Positions 25,181 to 33,547 of a stretch of 64,000 nucleotides of DNA are shown here, piece after piece; position 1 is the first letter of the stretch, and every line of letters starts with the position of its first letter. The DNA comes from Desulfosporosinus sp. Its GTDB lineage: Bacteria > Bacillota > Desulfitobacteriia > Desulfitobacteriales > Desulfitobacteriaceae. Both the position numbers and the translations under genes were made by a program. Where the stretch lies: positions 6,674 to 70,673 of the forward strand of contig DOPM01000033.1 of the NCBI GenBank assembly GCA_003513495.1, written 5' to 3'. Under the pieces are notes generated by a model. The model did not search any database. It was not told the origin of the DNA and saw nothing but the letters and a program-made list of their open reading frames with translations.

Positions 25181-26011
25181 ATGAAAAAGATGATTCCTGA
25201 TTTTGAAAAGATGAAACAAGTTGGAGAAAAAATAAGTATGTTAACCGCCTATGATTACCCTTCTGCTCAGTTTGTTGAAGAGGCTGGTGTAGATATTATC
25301 TTGGTGGGCGATTCTTTGGGAATGGTAGTCTTAGGATATGATTCAACGGTTCCAGTCACCATGGAAGAGATCCTCCATCATACCAAAGCGGTTCGCAGAG
25401 GAGCTGCACAAACCTTTGTAGTCGCCGACATGCCATTTATGAGCTATGCTACCACTGATTTAGCGATTATGAATGCTGGGAGGCTTATTAAAGAAGGAGG
25501 AGCAGATGCTGTCAAGCTGGAAGGAGGCTTGGATATTGCTCCTATTGTTCAAATTCTAACTCGTGCAGGAATACCTGTCGTTGGGCATATCGGATTAACC
25601 CCTCAAACTGCCAATCAGCTCGGAGGTTTTAAGGTTCAGGGACGAGATCTGGAGAGCGCAAAACAGTTAATCAAAGATGCTCAAGCCTTAGAGCAGGCAG
25701 GGGCTTTTTTATTAACTTTGGAGGCAATACCGAGGCAGGTGGCAAAGCAGATTTCCACTGAGCTAACCATACCAACCATCGGAATCGGGGCAGGGGCGGA
25801 TTGTGATGGGCAAGTTCTTGTATATCACGATATTTTGGGTCTTTTTAAACGGTTTAGACCAAAGTTTGTTAAACAATATGCAGAATTAAGGTCCACTAGC
25901 GTACAAGCTATACAAGAATACCATAAAGAAGTAAAGGACGGGGTTTTCCCATCGGAAGAACATACCTTTGCCATGTCAGACGAGGTTATACAAAAGCTAT
26001 ATGGAGATTAA
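25181..26011 (+). CDS. panB: 3-methyl-2-oxobutanoate hydroxymethyltransferase
   Basis: This 276-residue enzyme adds a hydroxymethyl group from methylene-tetrahydrofolate to alpha-ketoisovalerate, giving ketopantoate for pantothenate and coenzyme A. Motifs are SMLTAYDYPSAQFVEEAGVD, the metal site VGDSLGMVVLGYDSTVPVT, VKLEGG, GHIGLTPQ and the catalytic Glu in LEAIP. The ATG at 25181 follows GGGAGGAATT; an in-frame ATG at 25148 has no such site. panC and panD, the usual neighbours, are not present. Confidence 0.95.
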   Translation: MKKMIPDFEKMKQVGEKISMLTAYDYPSAQFVEEAGVDIILVGDSLGMVVLGYDSTVPVTMEEILHHTKAVRRGAAQTFVVADMPFMSYATTDLAIMNAGRLIKEGGADAVKLEGGLDIAPIVQILTRAGIPVVGHIGLTPQTANQLGGFKVQGRDLESAKQLIKDAQALEQAGAFLLTLEAIPRQVAKQISTELTIPTIGIGAGADCDGQVLVYHDILGLFKRFRPKFVKQYAELRSTSVQAIQEYHKEVKDGVFPSEEHTFAMSDEVIQKLYGD

Positions 26012-26202
26012 TAATGTAATCATACAGGTGAGATTTTCCATTAGAGGGAGTTTCGCAAACGTAGAAAATGAATTTTAGTCTAAATAGTTTGATTAAAGTT
26101 AAATATTAGCAATATTCAGTATAGCAATTTTCCATAAATTTGATATAATATAGATGAATTTTTAATTTATATTATTCTCGTTATGGAAGGATGGAGCTAG
26201 CA

Positions 26203-26670
26203 TTGAGATTAAAAGAAAAAACTCATCGAAAATTTGTCGAATTTTTCGAGAAGATTTCTACAATGTATCAAGGTAAAGATTTCGAATTAGCATATTCAGA
26301 TATTCAACGTGAAACAGGTGCCGCAAGTGTTACTTTAAAACGAGCTATTCAGGCTTTGGCTGAGGATGGTGTCATTGAAGTTCAGCCTGGACGTAACTCA
26401 AGATATGCACGGTTTCGCTATTTATTAGCAACACCTGATCTTAAGGACAATTCTCCAAATGCTCCATCGACAGAAATACATGAACCTGAGGATTTAAGTA
26501 ACCATGAATCGACACGTTATGGAGGAGTCCCCGAATCCATGACGGAGGAAGTTAGTGAACTAATTCAGTTAGTAGATCATCTTAAGCGACGTGTACGTAA
26601 TCAGGAAATGGCAATTGCCTTGCTTCAAGATCGTTTAGCGGAAATAGAGGATAAACTACGAAAACGATAA
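26203..26670 (+). CDS. Winged-helix regulator with C-terminal coiled coil
   Basis: This 155-residue protein has a GntR/MarR-like winged helix-turn-helix in the first 70 residues (FELAYSDIQRETGAASVTLKRAIQALAEDGVIEVQPGRNSRYARF). A charged linker follows, then a coiled coil (about 113-153: ELIQLVDHLKRRVRNQEMAI) probably used for dimer formation. No ligand-binding domain is visible. The TTG at 26203 follows GGATGGAG; the ATG at 26191 overlaps that site. A TATAAT box lies at 26144-26149. Targets are unknown. Confidence 0.72.
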   Translation: MRLKEKTHRKFVEFFEKISTMYQGKDFELAYSDIQRETGAASVTLKRAIQALAEDGVIEVQPGRNSRYARFRYLLATPDLKDNSPNAPSTEIHEPEDLSNHESTRYGGVPESMTEEVSELIQLVDHLKRRVRNQEMAIALLQDRLAEIEDKLRKR

Positions 26671-26710
26671 TTTCCAAGGATTTGCTAGAGATTTTTTAGT
26701 AGAGCAGTGC

Positions 26711-26931
26711 TATAATATAAACATATCCTAGCTTGTGCGTATAGACTACCATGGTTTTGATCCTATTATGTGACAAGGGAGCCAAATGCCAGACAACTAC
26801 AACAGGCCCTTTTCTTTAGAGACCAGGGAAGTTGGAACGTATGGACTAGGCACCCACCTGCGAGAGCGGGGTCAGAAACCTGGAGTCTTACGGCAAGTCG
26901 GGGAAGGGTAGGGAGTATTCCCTACCCTTTT
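26711..26931 (+). ncRNA. ssrS: Probable 6S RNA with its own promoter and terminator
   Basis: A TATAAT box (26711-26716) precedes a transcript of about 200 nt that ends in a strong terminator. Its two ends pair into a long, bulged closing stem: 26732-26735 with 26894-26897, 26738-26741 with 26889-26892, 26743-26747 with 26884-26888, and 26749-26750 with 26882-26883. Inside lies a large unpaired region holding a small hairpin, CCTGC-GAGA-GCGGG (26857-26870). This rod-with-bubble shape, with a hairpin on the 3' side of the bubble, is that of 6S RNA, which binds sigma-A RNA polymerase. No long reading frame is present. The alternative is a riboswitch for the phosphatase gene downstream, but no known riboswitch core is seen. 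Confidence 0.6.
26904..26931 (+). terminator. Terminator of the 6S-like RNA
   Basis: A perfect 11-bp stem (26904-26914 with 26919-26929) and GTAT loop are followed by T residues. Confidence 0.9.
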
Positions 26932-26989
26932 AAATAGTGGACCGAGATTAGAACTTATCGTTCTATACATTTATATAAGAGGTGTACTT

Positions 26990-27613
26990 ATGACAAGAAT
27001 CATTCTGACCCGTCATGGGCAAACAGTATGGAACACGGAAGGGAGAGTTCAGGGGAGCTTGGATTCTCCACTCACGGAAAAGGGAATACTTCAGGCGCGT
27101 TCCTTAGCTTTAAGACTGAAAGACGAAAAAATTGACTATATCTATTCAAGTGATTCCCCCCGAGCGGTTAACACTGCTGAGGAGATTCGACGTGAACTGG
27201 GACTTGAAAAAATATTCTTGAGTCCAGCCCTTCGCGAGTTTTCCTTTGGAGAATGGGAAGGCTATATTTGGCAAGAGCTCAGAGAAAGCTACCCAGATAT
27301 CTTTAAACAATGGGACTCAGTACCGCACCTAGTCACTACACCAGGCGGGGAAAACATGGATCTCGTTCTCAAAAGGGCATGGGATTTCTTGCAGCAGATT
27401 ATTCAAACCCATAGAGGAGAAACAGTTTGTCTTGTAACCCATGGCATAACTCTAAAATTGCTCGTAACCAAAGCATTAGGGCTTGAAGTTCATGAATGGG
27501 CTCAAACACCTTGGCAACATAATACGGCACTAAATATTATCGAGATTGACGGCGATAAATGGACTCCTTGTATCCTTGGGGACTGTAAGCATTTAGATGC
27601 TTTAGAGGGATAG
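26990..27613 (+). CDS. Histidine phosphatase family protein
   Basis: This 207-residue protein is a branch 1 histidine phosphatase (phosphoglycerate mutase-like fold). The phosphohistidine motif is LTRHGQTVWN (residues 6-15). YSSDSPRAVNTAEEI, the acidic FGEWEG segment and the second catalytic His in VTHGITLKLL complete the active site. Members include CobC (alpha-ribazole phosphatase), sugar phosphatases and mutases; substrate cannot be assigned. GAGGTG precedes the ATG, and the gene follows the 6S-like RNA terminator by 58 bases. Confidence 0.87.
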   Translation: MTRIILTRHGQTVWNTEGRVQGSLDSPLTEKGILQARSLALRLKDEKIDYIYSSDSPRAVNTAEEIRRELGLEKIFLSPALREFSFGEWEGYIWQELRESYPDIFKQWDSVPHLVTTPGGENMDLVLKRAWDFLQQIIQTHRGETVCLVTHGITLKLLVTKALGLEVHEWAQTPWQHNTALNIIEIDGDKWTPCILGDCKHLDALEG

Positions 27614-27621
27614 GTTGAAAT

Positions 27622-27670
27622 GTATAGTAAAGGGACAGATGCTTTTTCGGCATCTGTCCCTTTACTATAC
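27622..27670. terminator. Perfect 21-bp hairpin, bidirectional terminator
   Basis: Arms 27622-27642 and 27650-27670 are perfectly complementary around a 7-nt loop. The hairpin lies between two converging genes and could end transcription from both sides. Confidence 0.85.
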
Positions 27671-27727
27671 GCAAATCAAGTATCATTGCCTTATCATGCT
27701 TTAGGTTCTTGTGATTGTGTGATCTTA

Positions 27728-28756
27728 TTACTCAGTACTTTTTTCCCAATCTTGAGTATACATCTCGACTAATCTGCTGGAAGCCTTCGGGGAGGGAACT
27801 GTAATAGAAAATTCATGGTTAGCGACAAATGAATAACGAGTCCAACCAGAACTACTTAGAAGAAAGGATGAGTTATCAAAGATTGCTAAGTTCAATCCTA
27901 GTGGAGGCTGGCTTGGGTAAAAGCGAATATGAACCCCATTAGTTGATAGCTTCTCAAGGGTGACGGGCGTTTTAGTCGTGGCAGATTGATCAAGAATAAG
28001 GCGAACATCACACCCTTTTTCGGCAGCTTCAATAAGGGCCTGAATCAAATCAGGTTCTGTAATTTCCGAGTTTGCTATCCAGATAGATTTTGTACTTGTC
28101 GATATACGATCGATAAGTTGCTGTCTAACATTAGCATTCGTAGCTAAAATGATATTATCTTCCGGTAGGGTGGAGGTCTTTTCCACATCCAATGGGAACG
28201 TTGTGGTGAATGCCCAATCCTTTGAAAACAGAGAAGCTGCTTTCCAGGCAGATTTACCGGATAACTCTACGGCTATATCATGGGCCTTAAATCCCTCCTC
28301 TGTCCAAGGAGGACCATAAATTAGGGCGCGTTTTTGGTCGATAATCAGGTATTTTGTATGATTGATTTGTCCCTTTTGGGCTGGATAAAACTGCACTGAA
28401 ACATTTTGACTTTTAAGTTGATCTAAGGTTATTCGATTTGCTTTTTGCCATTGGTCTAAAAGAACTCGAACATCAACACCTGAGCGTGATTTAGAAATGA
28501 GAAGCTGAATCAGATTTGGGTCATCAAACACTGCCTGCTCTACATAGATTGAGGTTTGAGCAGATTCAATCATAGCTACAGTTTGGTTATAAATAGCATC
28601 TTTATCAATAAAAATTGCTTTAGCAGGTAAGTTAGAAATTGGGACTTCTTTAGGGAAAAGTTCAGGAATTTTAAGGGTGCAACCGCTTATAAATAAAACG
28701 CATAGCGAGAGTAGAATAACAATTGATAAGATAGAGCTTCGTTTTGACATGCGCAT
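27728..28756 (-). CDS. Phospholipase D-like lipoprotein, second HKD degenerate
   Basis: This 342-residue lipoprotein has a signal peptide with lipobox ISGC (Cys26), placing it on the outer face of the membrane. Two PLD-like halves follow. The first carries the HKD motif HTKYLIID (around residues 137-144). In the second half the equivalent position reads NLAIFD, so the His and Lys are lost. PLD-family enzymes normally need both motifs, so this one may use one half, act as a dimer, or be non-catalytic. Two ATG codons (28756 and 28750) share the site GGGAG; the choice changes two residues only. Confidence 0.83.
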   Translation of the reverse strand: MRMSKRSSILSIVILLSLCVLFISGCTLKIPELFPKEVPISNLPAKAIFIDKDAIYNQTVAMIESAQTSIYVEQAVFDDPNLIQLLISKSRSGVDVRVLLDQWQKANRITLDQLKSQNVSVQFYPAQKGQINHTKYLIIDQKRALIYGPPWTEEGFKAHDIAVELSGKSAWKAASLFSKDWAFTTTFPLDVEKTSTLPEDNIILATNANVRQQLIDRISTSTKSIWIANSEITEPDLIQALIEAAEKGCDVRLILDQSATTKTPVTLEKLSTNGVHIRFYPSQPPLGLNLAIFDNSSFLLSSSGWTRYSFVANHEFSITVPSPKASSRLVEMYTQDWEKSTE

Positions 28757-28895
28757 ACTTCTCCCAAGCTTAATTTAGTGGCTATATTATATCATATACC
28801 TTATAGAGGTAAAACCATAGTTAGGCATAACCATTAGAAGTTTTTCATACTAATCAAAAAGTATAACTTCGTTGATATTGCAAGAAGGGCTAATA

Positions 28896-28988
28896 CGTGC
28901 GAAAGCAGTGCTGCAAGAATGTTTAACCCGTGCGAAGACGGTGCTGCAAGAGGTTTAACCCGTGCGAAGACGGTGTCTTCGTCGTCGT
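28896..28988. repeat. Tandem repeat with a CGT-rich tail
   Basis: A unit of 32-33 bases beginning CGTGCGAA is present at 28896-28928, 28929-28960 and, in part, 28961-28975. A CGT trinucleotide run follows. The tract lies directly ahead of the membrane peptidase gene. Confidence 0.75.
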
Positions 28989-29027
28989 CGTCTGAAAGCA
29001 TAAGTGATTTTTGAAGGGGCAATCGCT

Positions 29028-31334
29028 ATGAAGAATACTAAGATTATGGGGATCATTTTAATGGTTGTCTTTGGTTTGTTCACAATTTCGTGGTTCGTTT
29101 CTTCAAAGTCTTATGTAACACCGGTTCTTAACGGTTCAATGTCGAATTTTTCAGGACAAAAAGCGTATCAGCATATCGAGCATCTTGTACAAAAAATTGG
29201 ACCACGACCTGCAGGAAGTAAGGCAGAGTTGAAGGCTGCTCAGTATATTGATTATGTATTAAGGCAAAATGGTTGGAAGGTACGAGAACAACCCTTTAGC
29301 AAGGTTGTCCTTCGAGAACCCTCTCTGTCTCAAAAGGAACAACAAGTCGAGTTAATAAACAGCCAAAACATTATTGCAGAATTACCAGGAACCCGTCCCG
29401 ATACAATAATAATAGGGGCTCATTATGATTCTGCAACCTTCAACGTTCCAGGGGCTGTAGACAATGCCTCTGGCGTAGGAGTTTTATTAGAACTGGCTAG
29501 AGTCCTTAGTAAAGAGCCCCATGAAGAAACCTATCAACTTGTGTTTTTTGGAGCAGAGGAGTATGGGCTTGTCGGCTCTCAGTTCTATACCTCTCAGGCA
29601 GACTTGTCGGCTGTACAATGGATGCTTAATATCGACATGGTAGGAAGTCCTATGGAAATAGATGTAGCAGGAAAAAAATCGACTCCTCCGGAATTAATTA
29701 AGCAGGTAACTGCCTTAGCGCGTGAAAGTCAAATACCCTTTAACGTCAGTCGAGATTTTATTCTAATGACTCGTGAAAGTTCGCAAGGAGGTACAAGCGA
29801 CTATAGCTCTTTTCTGGATCAAGGAATACCCGCGGTTGGGCTAGGCATTTACGGACGGCCAGAGGGATATTTTCATCGACCCGAAGATCGAATTGAGCGG
29901 GTTTCACTTGAAGATGTTCAAAGGGTAGGGAATTTTGCTCATCTCCTCCTTACCTCTGTAAAAATAGGCAAGACGGATCTTAATGAATGGGATGTACTAT
30001 ACTTACCTTTTCAAATTGGGAAACACATATTTATACTACCGAGTTATGGAGTCCGTATCTTCGCTTTCATAACCTTCTTGCTAACGGGTTTAATTCTGAT
30101 TAAGTTTCATAAAGCAAGGACTATGCAAAAAGGTGAATGGAAAGCTGTTTTAGGGATACTAGGTTTTTCTATAGTGCTTAGTGTGACTATCATGGGGATC
30201 AGTGGAATTGGAGAAGTACTTTGGGGTTGGATTAAACAGGTGCAATTATTATACTTCGCTCACCCCACAATTTTTGTCATAGCTCGTTTGGGGATTGCTT
30301 TAGGGGTCCTGATAACCCTGGCAAGTTTTATGAATAAGCTTCCCATGGTACGTGATCCCCAACTCTATTGGGTTCTGGCAGAGATCTTGTTGTTAGGAAT
30401 TACCTTGGTTCTAGCCCTTACTCGAATCGACCTTGCTTTTCCATTTGTTTTTTGGTTGCTATGTCTAAATTTACAATTCTTCTTTCCAAACATCATTTTG
30501 GTTTTAATCGGTCCCACGTTCCTCTACTCGATTCATTTAGAACTTTTGAATTCACATCAATGGCTTAGTTATTATCAAGCAATTCACAAATACTTCTTTA
30601 TCTTTCTCGGAGTATACAGCTTTCTCCTGATTCCATTCTTATTAGCACTAATGCACGTGGGAAGTATTAAGACAAAGCTTCTTAAAAAAATATTGAGTTA
30701 CACACGAAAACCAGCCTTAGGAACCACTGTCTTCCTGATTCTAGCACTTGGTTTAGTACCGGTCTATACAAGAGACTATCCACAGGTAATCACTGTTCAG
30801 GAAGAGTGGTTCGGAACGAAGGATGGAAAGGTACATATTTTCTCTGATGAACCATTACCTCGCAATGTAGTGAAAGACTTAAGCGGGGAGGAAGGGAAAA
30901 GTTTATATGTGCCTATCATAAATGAAAAACCACCAGTAATTGTTGAAGCCTCAGTAATGGAGACCGTCAAAAACTCCCAGAGAACTCTTAATATTACGTT
31001 TAACCTCAATTACACCAGGGAACCGTACTTAACCCGTCTAAGATTTGAAAGTAAACAGCCTTTTGAAATTCAAACGGATGAATTCTTACCCATGTCTAAA
31101 CTTCCGCGGAAGTTAGAACTAAAAGGGACACAACAACCTTCGGGCATTTATTCCATTATTCTTCAGAGAACTCCTCCCCAAAAAAATTCTATTAAGATGT
31201 CGGTAGAAACTCAGGGTTTAATAACCTGTTCAGTTGAGGCGATCTTTCCTGATCCATCTCCGCGAATCCAAATTCAACATCTACGTTCATCAATAGACTA
31301 TCAAATCTTTTTCAAGCAGACTTATAATTTTTAA
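29028..31334 (+). CDS. Membrane-bound M28 family zinc peptidase
   Basis: This 768-residue protein has one N-terminal membrane segment, an M28 aminopeptidase domain (about residues 40-325), about eight further membrane segments (340-580) and a C-terminal beta-rich domain outside the membrane. The two-zinc site is complete: GAHYDS (His), AVDNASG (Asp), FFGAEEYG (Glu pair), LNIDMVG (Asp) and YFHRPED (His). The peptidase should face outward. The layout resembles the eukaryotic ER peptidase Fxna/ERMP1, here in a bacterium. The ATG at 29028 follows GAAGGGG; the GTG at 29004 lies ahead of that site. The substrate is unknown. Confidence 0.85.
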   Translation: MKNTKIMGIILMVVFGLFTISWFVSSKSYVTPVLNGSMSNFSGQKAYQHIEHLVQKIGPRPAGSKAELKAAQYIDYVLRQNGWKVREQPFSKVVLREPSLSQKEQQVELINSQNIIAELPGTRPDTIIIGAHYDSATFNVPGAVDNASGVGVLLELARVLSKEPHEETYQLVFFGAEEYGLVGSQFYTSQADLSAVQWMLNIDMVGSPMEIDVAGKKSTPPELIKQVTALARESQIPFNVSRDFILMTRESSQGGTSDYSSFLDQGIPAVGLGIYGRPEGYFHRPEDRIERVSLEDVQRVGNFAHLLLTSVKIGKTDLNEWDVLYLPFQIGKHIFILPSYGVRIFAFITFLLTGLILIKFHKARTMQKGEWKAVLGILGFSIVLSVTIMGISGIGEVLWGWIKQVQLLYFAHPTIFVIARLGIALGVLITLASFMNKLPMVRDPQLYWVLAEILLLGITLVLALTRIDLAFPFVFWLLCLNLQFFFPNIILVLIGPTFLYSIHLELLNSHQWLSYYQAIHKYFFIFLGVYSFLLIPFLLALMHVGSIKTKLLKKILSYTRKPALGTTVFLILALGLVPVYTRDYPQVITVQEEWFGTKDGKVHIFSDEPLPRNVVKDLSGEEGKSLYVPIINEKPPVIVEASVMETVKNSQRTLNITFNLNYTREPYLTRLRFESKQPFEIQTDEFLPMSKLPRKLELKGTQQPSGIYSIILQRTPPQKNSIKMSVETQGLITCSVEAIFPDPSPRIQIQHLRSSIDYQIFFKQTYNF

Positions 31335-31404
31335 GGAAAAGAATCTCAGTATAGGTTAAAGAGATTAGGGAATTATAAAGATAATTTGGAGGAGGGTGAA
31401 AACA

Positions 31405-31644
31405 ATGTATACAACGATTGCCGTTGAAGATGGACTCGCAAATGTTATTCAGGCCCTTCATAATGCGGGATTTAAAACGACTCCCCTAGAAGGTACGGAA
31501 TTAAAGAACGTTCGGGCCGCCGTGGTTAAAGGGGATGGAACGGATTATTTTGCCCCAGAATGGCCTGTGAAAATGCCTGTGATCAATGCAGCAGGACGTA
31601 GTGCCGATGAAATAGTCGATGTTCTTAGAGATCGCCTCTCCTAA
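31405..31644 (+). CDS. YkuS family protein (UPF0180)
   Basis: This 79-residue protein matches the UPF0180/YkuS family of small Firmicute proteins of unknown function. The N-terminal IAVEDGLANVIQALHNAGF and NAAGRSADEIVDVLRDRL segments fit. GGAGGAGGGTG lies eight bases ahead of the ATG at 31405; the GTG at 31396 is inside that site. It is monocistronic and followed by a terminator. Confidence 0.8.
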   Translation: MYTTIAVEDGLANVIQALHNAGFKTTPLEGTELKNVRAAVVKGDGTDYFAPEWPVKMPVINAAGRSADEIVDVLRDRLS

Positions 31645-31680
31645 TATAATGAACAGAAAGAAAAACTAATTCTTCAACCA

Positions 31681-31712
31681 CCTCGTCTTTGAAAAAGGAC
31701 GAGGCTTTTTGC
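31681..31712 (+). terminator. Terminator of the YkuS-like gene
   Basis: CCTCGTC and GACGAGG form the stem around an A/T-rich loop, followed by a run of five T. Confidence 0.88.
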
Positions 31713-31775
31713 ACGTATCAGACCCCTATGCCACTTCGCGGCACCACTTATGAATGAAAACCAGTGCGTTTTTGT

Positions 31776-31863
31776 CATTCTGAACGAAGTGAAGAATCTT
31801 TAAGCCCTAGATCCTTCAGTCGTACCTCCTTCAGGATGACACAAACCTTGAGTTGCTTTCATA
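31776..31863. repeat. Dispersed inverted-repeat element, copy B
   Basis: The left part (31776-31800, beginning CATTCTGAACGAAGTGAAG) matches 49458-49482. The right part (31814-31863) is the reverse complement of 49491-49540, with the shared words TATGAAAGCAACTCAA and GTCATCCTGAAGGAGG. Confidence 0.65.
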
Positions 31864-31962
31864 GCAAAGAGATCTGTGAATAGACGAGCGGCGTAACCAT
31901 AAGGGATAATTTTCCATACACTAGAGTAGATTCTGTATCTGGTTCAGGAAGGAGTGGCTCTT

Positions 31963-32085
31963 ATGTTCTTTGGTCTAATTCCCTTTGCCTTGGGTTTTGG
32001 TTTAGGAAGGTATACCGCACCACGTTATGTCCCATACCGGGCTGCCTATCCGTATCCTTATTCCCCTTATCCGTATAGTTGGTAG
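31963..32085 (+). CDS. 40-residue Tyr/Pro-rich small protein
   Basis: This 40-residue reading frame starts with a hydrophobic, glycine-containing stretch (MFFGLIPFALGFGLGR) and ends in a tyrosine/proline-rich tail (YPYPYSPYPYSW). AGGAAGGAG lies eight bases ahead of the ATG, which supports translation. I recognise no family; the composition resembles small spore-coat proteins, but that is inference. It stands alone between the repeat element and the methyltransferase gene. Confidence 0.55.
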   Translation: MFFGLIPFALGFGLGRYTAPRYVPYRAAYPYPYSPYPYSW

Positions 32086-32150
32086 TGAACTTGTTCGACT
32101 GAAGTTGAACAGCGGGACCTCGATAAATAGTTGATTTTTCGGTTGGAACC

Positions 32151-32182
32151 GAAGAAAAGGGAGCGAAAGCTTCCTTTTCTTC
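32151..32182 (+). terminator. Terminator of the 40-residue protein gene
   Basis: A 14-bp stem (32151-32164 with 32169-32182) closes a GAAA tetraloop. T-rich sequence follows only loosely. Confidence 0.65.
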
Positions 32183-32252
32183 AAGTTTTCGGGTATATTT
32201 TGAAGGACGTACATCTCATATTAATGGTAGAATGAAAGTGAGGGGAAATAAT

Positions 32253-33530
32253 ATGACGGTTCCAAAAGCGTTTCTTAAGAAAAATCGCAAAAAAAGACTC
32301 GAACAAGGACATCCTTGGGTTTTTCCTGGCGAAATTGAAAAAATCGAGGGGAATCCTCAGGGTGGAGATGTTATACATATTGTAAACCATGTCGGACATT
32401 TTTTGGCTCAGGGTTTTTACAATCCAAAATCCCAACTTATCCTAAGAGTTCTAACTTATTCAGAAGATGATACAATCAACGAATCCTTATTTCAAAAGAA
32501 AATAGAGGAAGCTTGGAAGCGCCGACGATGGTTAGTTCCAAACGCCAGTTCCTGTCGAGTTGTTCATGGGGAAGCAGATTTTCTACCTGGCTTAATCATC
32601 GATAAATATGAAGATGTGTTAGTTGTACAAATACTTTCCTTGGGGATTGAAGTGCGACGTCAATGGGTCTATGATGCAATTACTAAAATCTTTAACCCTC
32701 GTGGAATCTACGAACGAAGCGATGTCCCAGTAAGAAGGCTTGAAGGACTTGAAGAGAGAGAGGGATTCGTAGACAAGCCTTTTGACACCAAAGTAACAGT
32801 CTATGAAAACGAAATTAAAATTTTGGTGGACGTTGCCGAAGGACAAAAAACAGGATATTTCTTTGATCAGCGCGAAAACAGAGCAGCCTTAAAGCCTTTG
32901 ATGACTGGATGGGGAGCAGGGCGAGGCATTAAAGTAATGGAGAATGCCCTACCTGTCGATGCCAAAGGGAAAGAAATCAAAAATCCTTTTTGGGATGGCG
33001 CGGAGGTATTGGATTGTTTTTCCCACACGGGCTCTTTTATGTTACACGCCTGTCTGTATGGGGCCAAAAAAGTAACCTGTGTGGACATCTCAGAAAAAGC
33101 AATTGAGATGGCTAAGGGGAATGCTCTTCTTAATGGCTTTTTGCATCGCACGGAATTTATGGCAGCCAATGCTTTCGATTACTTAAGAGAACAAGTAAAA
33201 GAGAAAAAAACTTGGGATGTTGTAATTTTAGACCCGCCTGCCTTCACTAAAAATCGCCAAGCAATCGAAGGGGCAGTACGAGGGTATAAAGAAATCAATC
33301 TACAAGGGATGAAATTAGTCCGTAACGGAGGAATTTTAGTAACTGCATCTTGTTCGTATCATTTGAGCTCCGTCCGGTTCTTAAGCATGCTTCAAGAGGC
33401 AGCTGCAGACGCTCATAAAGTGTTAAGGCTCATCGAATTCAGGCGTGCTGGCATTGATCATCCTGTCCTGCTCGGTAGCGAGGAAACGGATTATTTAAAA
33501 TTTGCTGTATTTGAAGTGTTTAATCGCTAA
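32253..33530 (+). CDS. RlmI-type 23S rRNA methyltransferase
   Basis: This 425-residue protein is a class I SAM-dependent methyltransferase of the RlmI/RlmK-L-like group, which makes 5-methylcytosine in 23S rRNA. An N-terminal PUA domain (about residues 5-80, with HPWVFPGEIEKIEG) is followed by the EEHRE-like middle region (KTGYFFDQRENR) and the Rossmann methyltransferase domain (SAM motif VLDCFSHTGSFMLHACLYG, then VVILDPPAFTK and SCSYH). The ATG at 32253 follows GTGAGGGG; the ATG at 32232 lies ahead of that site. The exact target base is inferred from family only. Confidence 0.88.
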   Translation: MTVPKAFLKKNRKKRLEQGHPWVFPGEIEKIEGNPQGGDVIHIVNHVGHFLAQGFYNPKSQLILRVLTYSEDDTINESLFQKKIEEAWKRRRWLVPNASSCRVVHGEADFLPGLIIDKYEDVLVVQILSLGIEVRRQWVYDAITKIFNPRGIYERSDVPVRRLEGLEEREGFVDKPFDTKVTVYENEIKILVDVAEGQKTGYFFDQRENRAALKPLMTGWGAGRGIKVMENALPVDAKGKEIKNPFWDGAEVLDCFSHTGSFMLHACLYGAKKVTCVDISEKAIEMAKGNALLNGFLHRTEFMAANAFDYLREQVKEKKTWDVVILDPPAFTKNRQAIEGAVRGYKEINLQGMKLVRNGGILVTASCSYHLSSVRFLSMLQEAAADAHKVLRLIEFRRAGIDHPVLLGSEETDYLKFAVFEVFNR

Positions 33531-33547
33531 ATTAACAAGAAAATCTC

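Noticed and set aside
26720..26935. Cobalamin riboswitch for the histidine phosphatase gene (a CobC-like family)
   Set aside because: No B12 box (AGCCAGGAGACCTGCC-like) or other cobalamin core is present; the closing stem and hairpin fit 6S RNA better.
28834..29022. A 62-codon minus-strand frame across the tandem repeat ahead of the M28 gene
   Set aside because: It is created by the repeat and CGT run, has no ribosome binding site and overlaps the leader of a clear gene.
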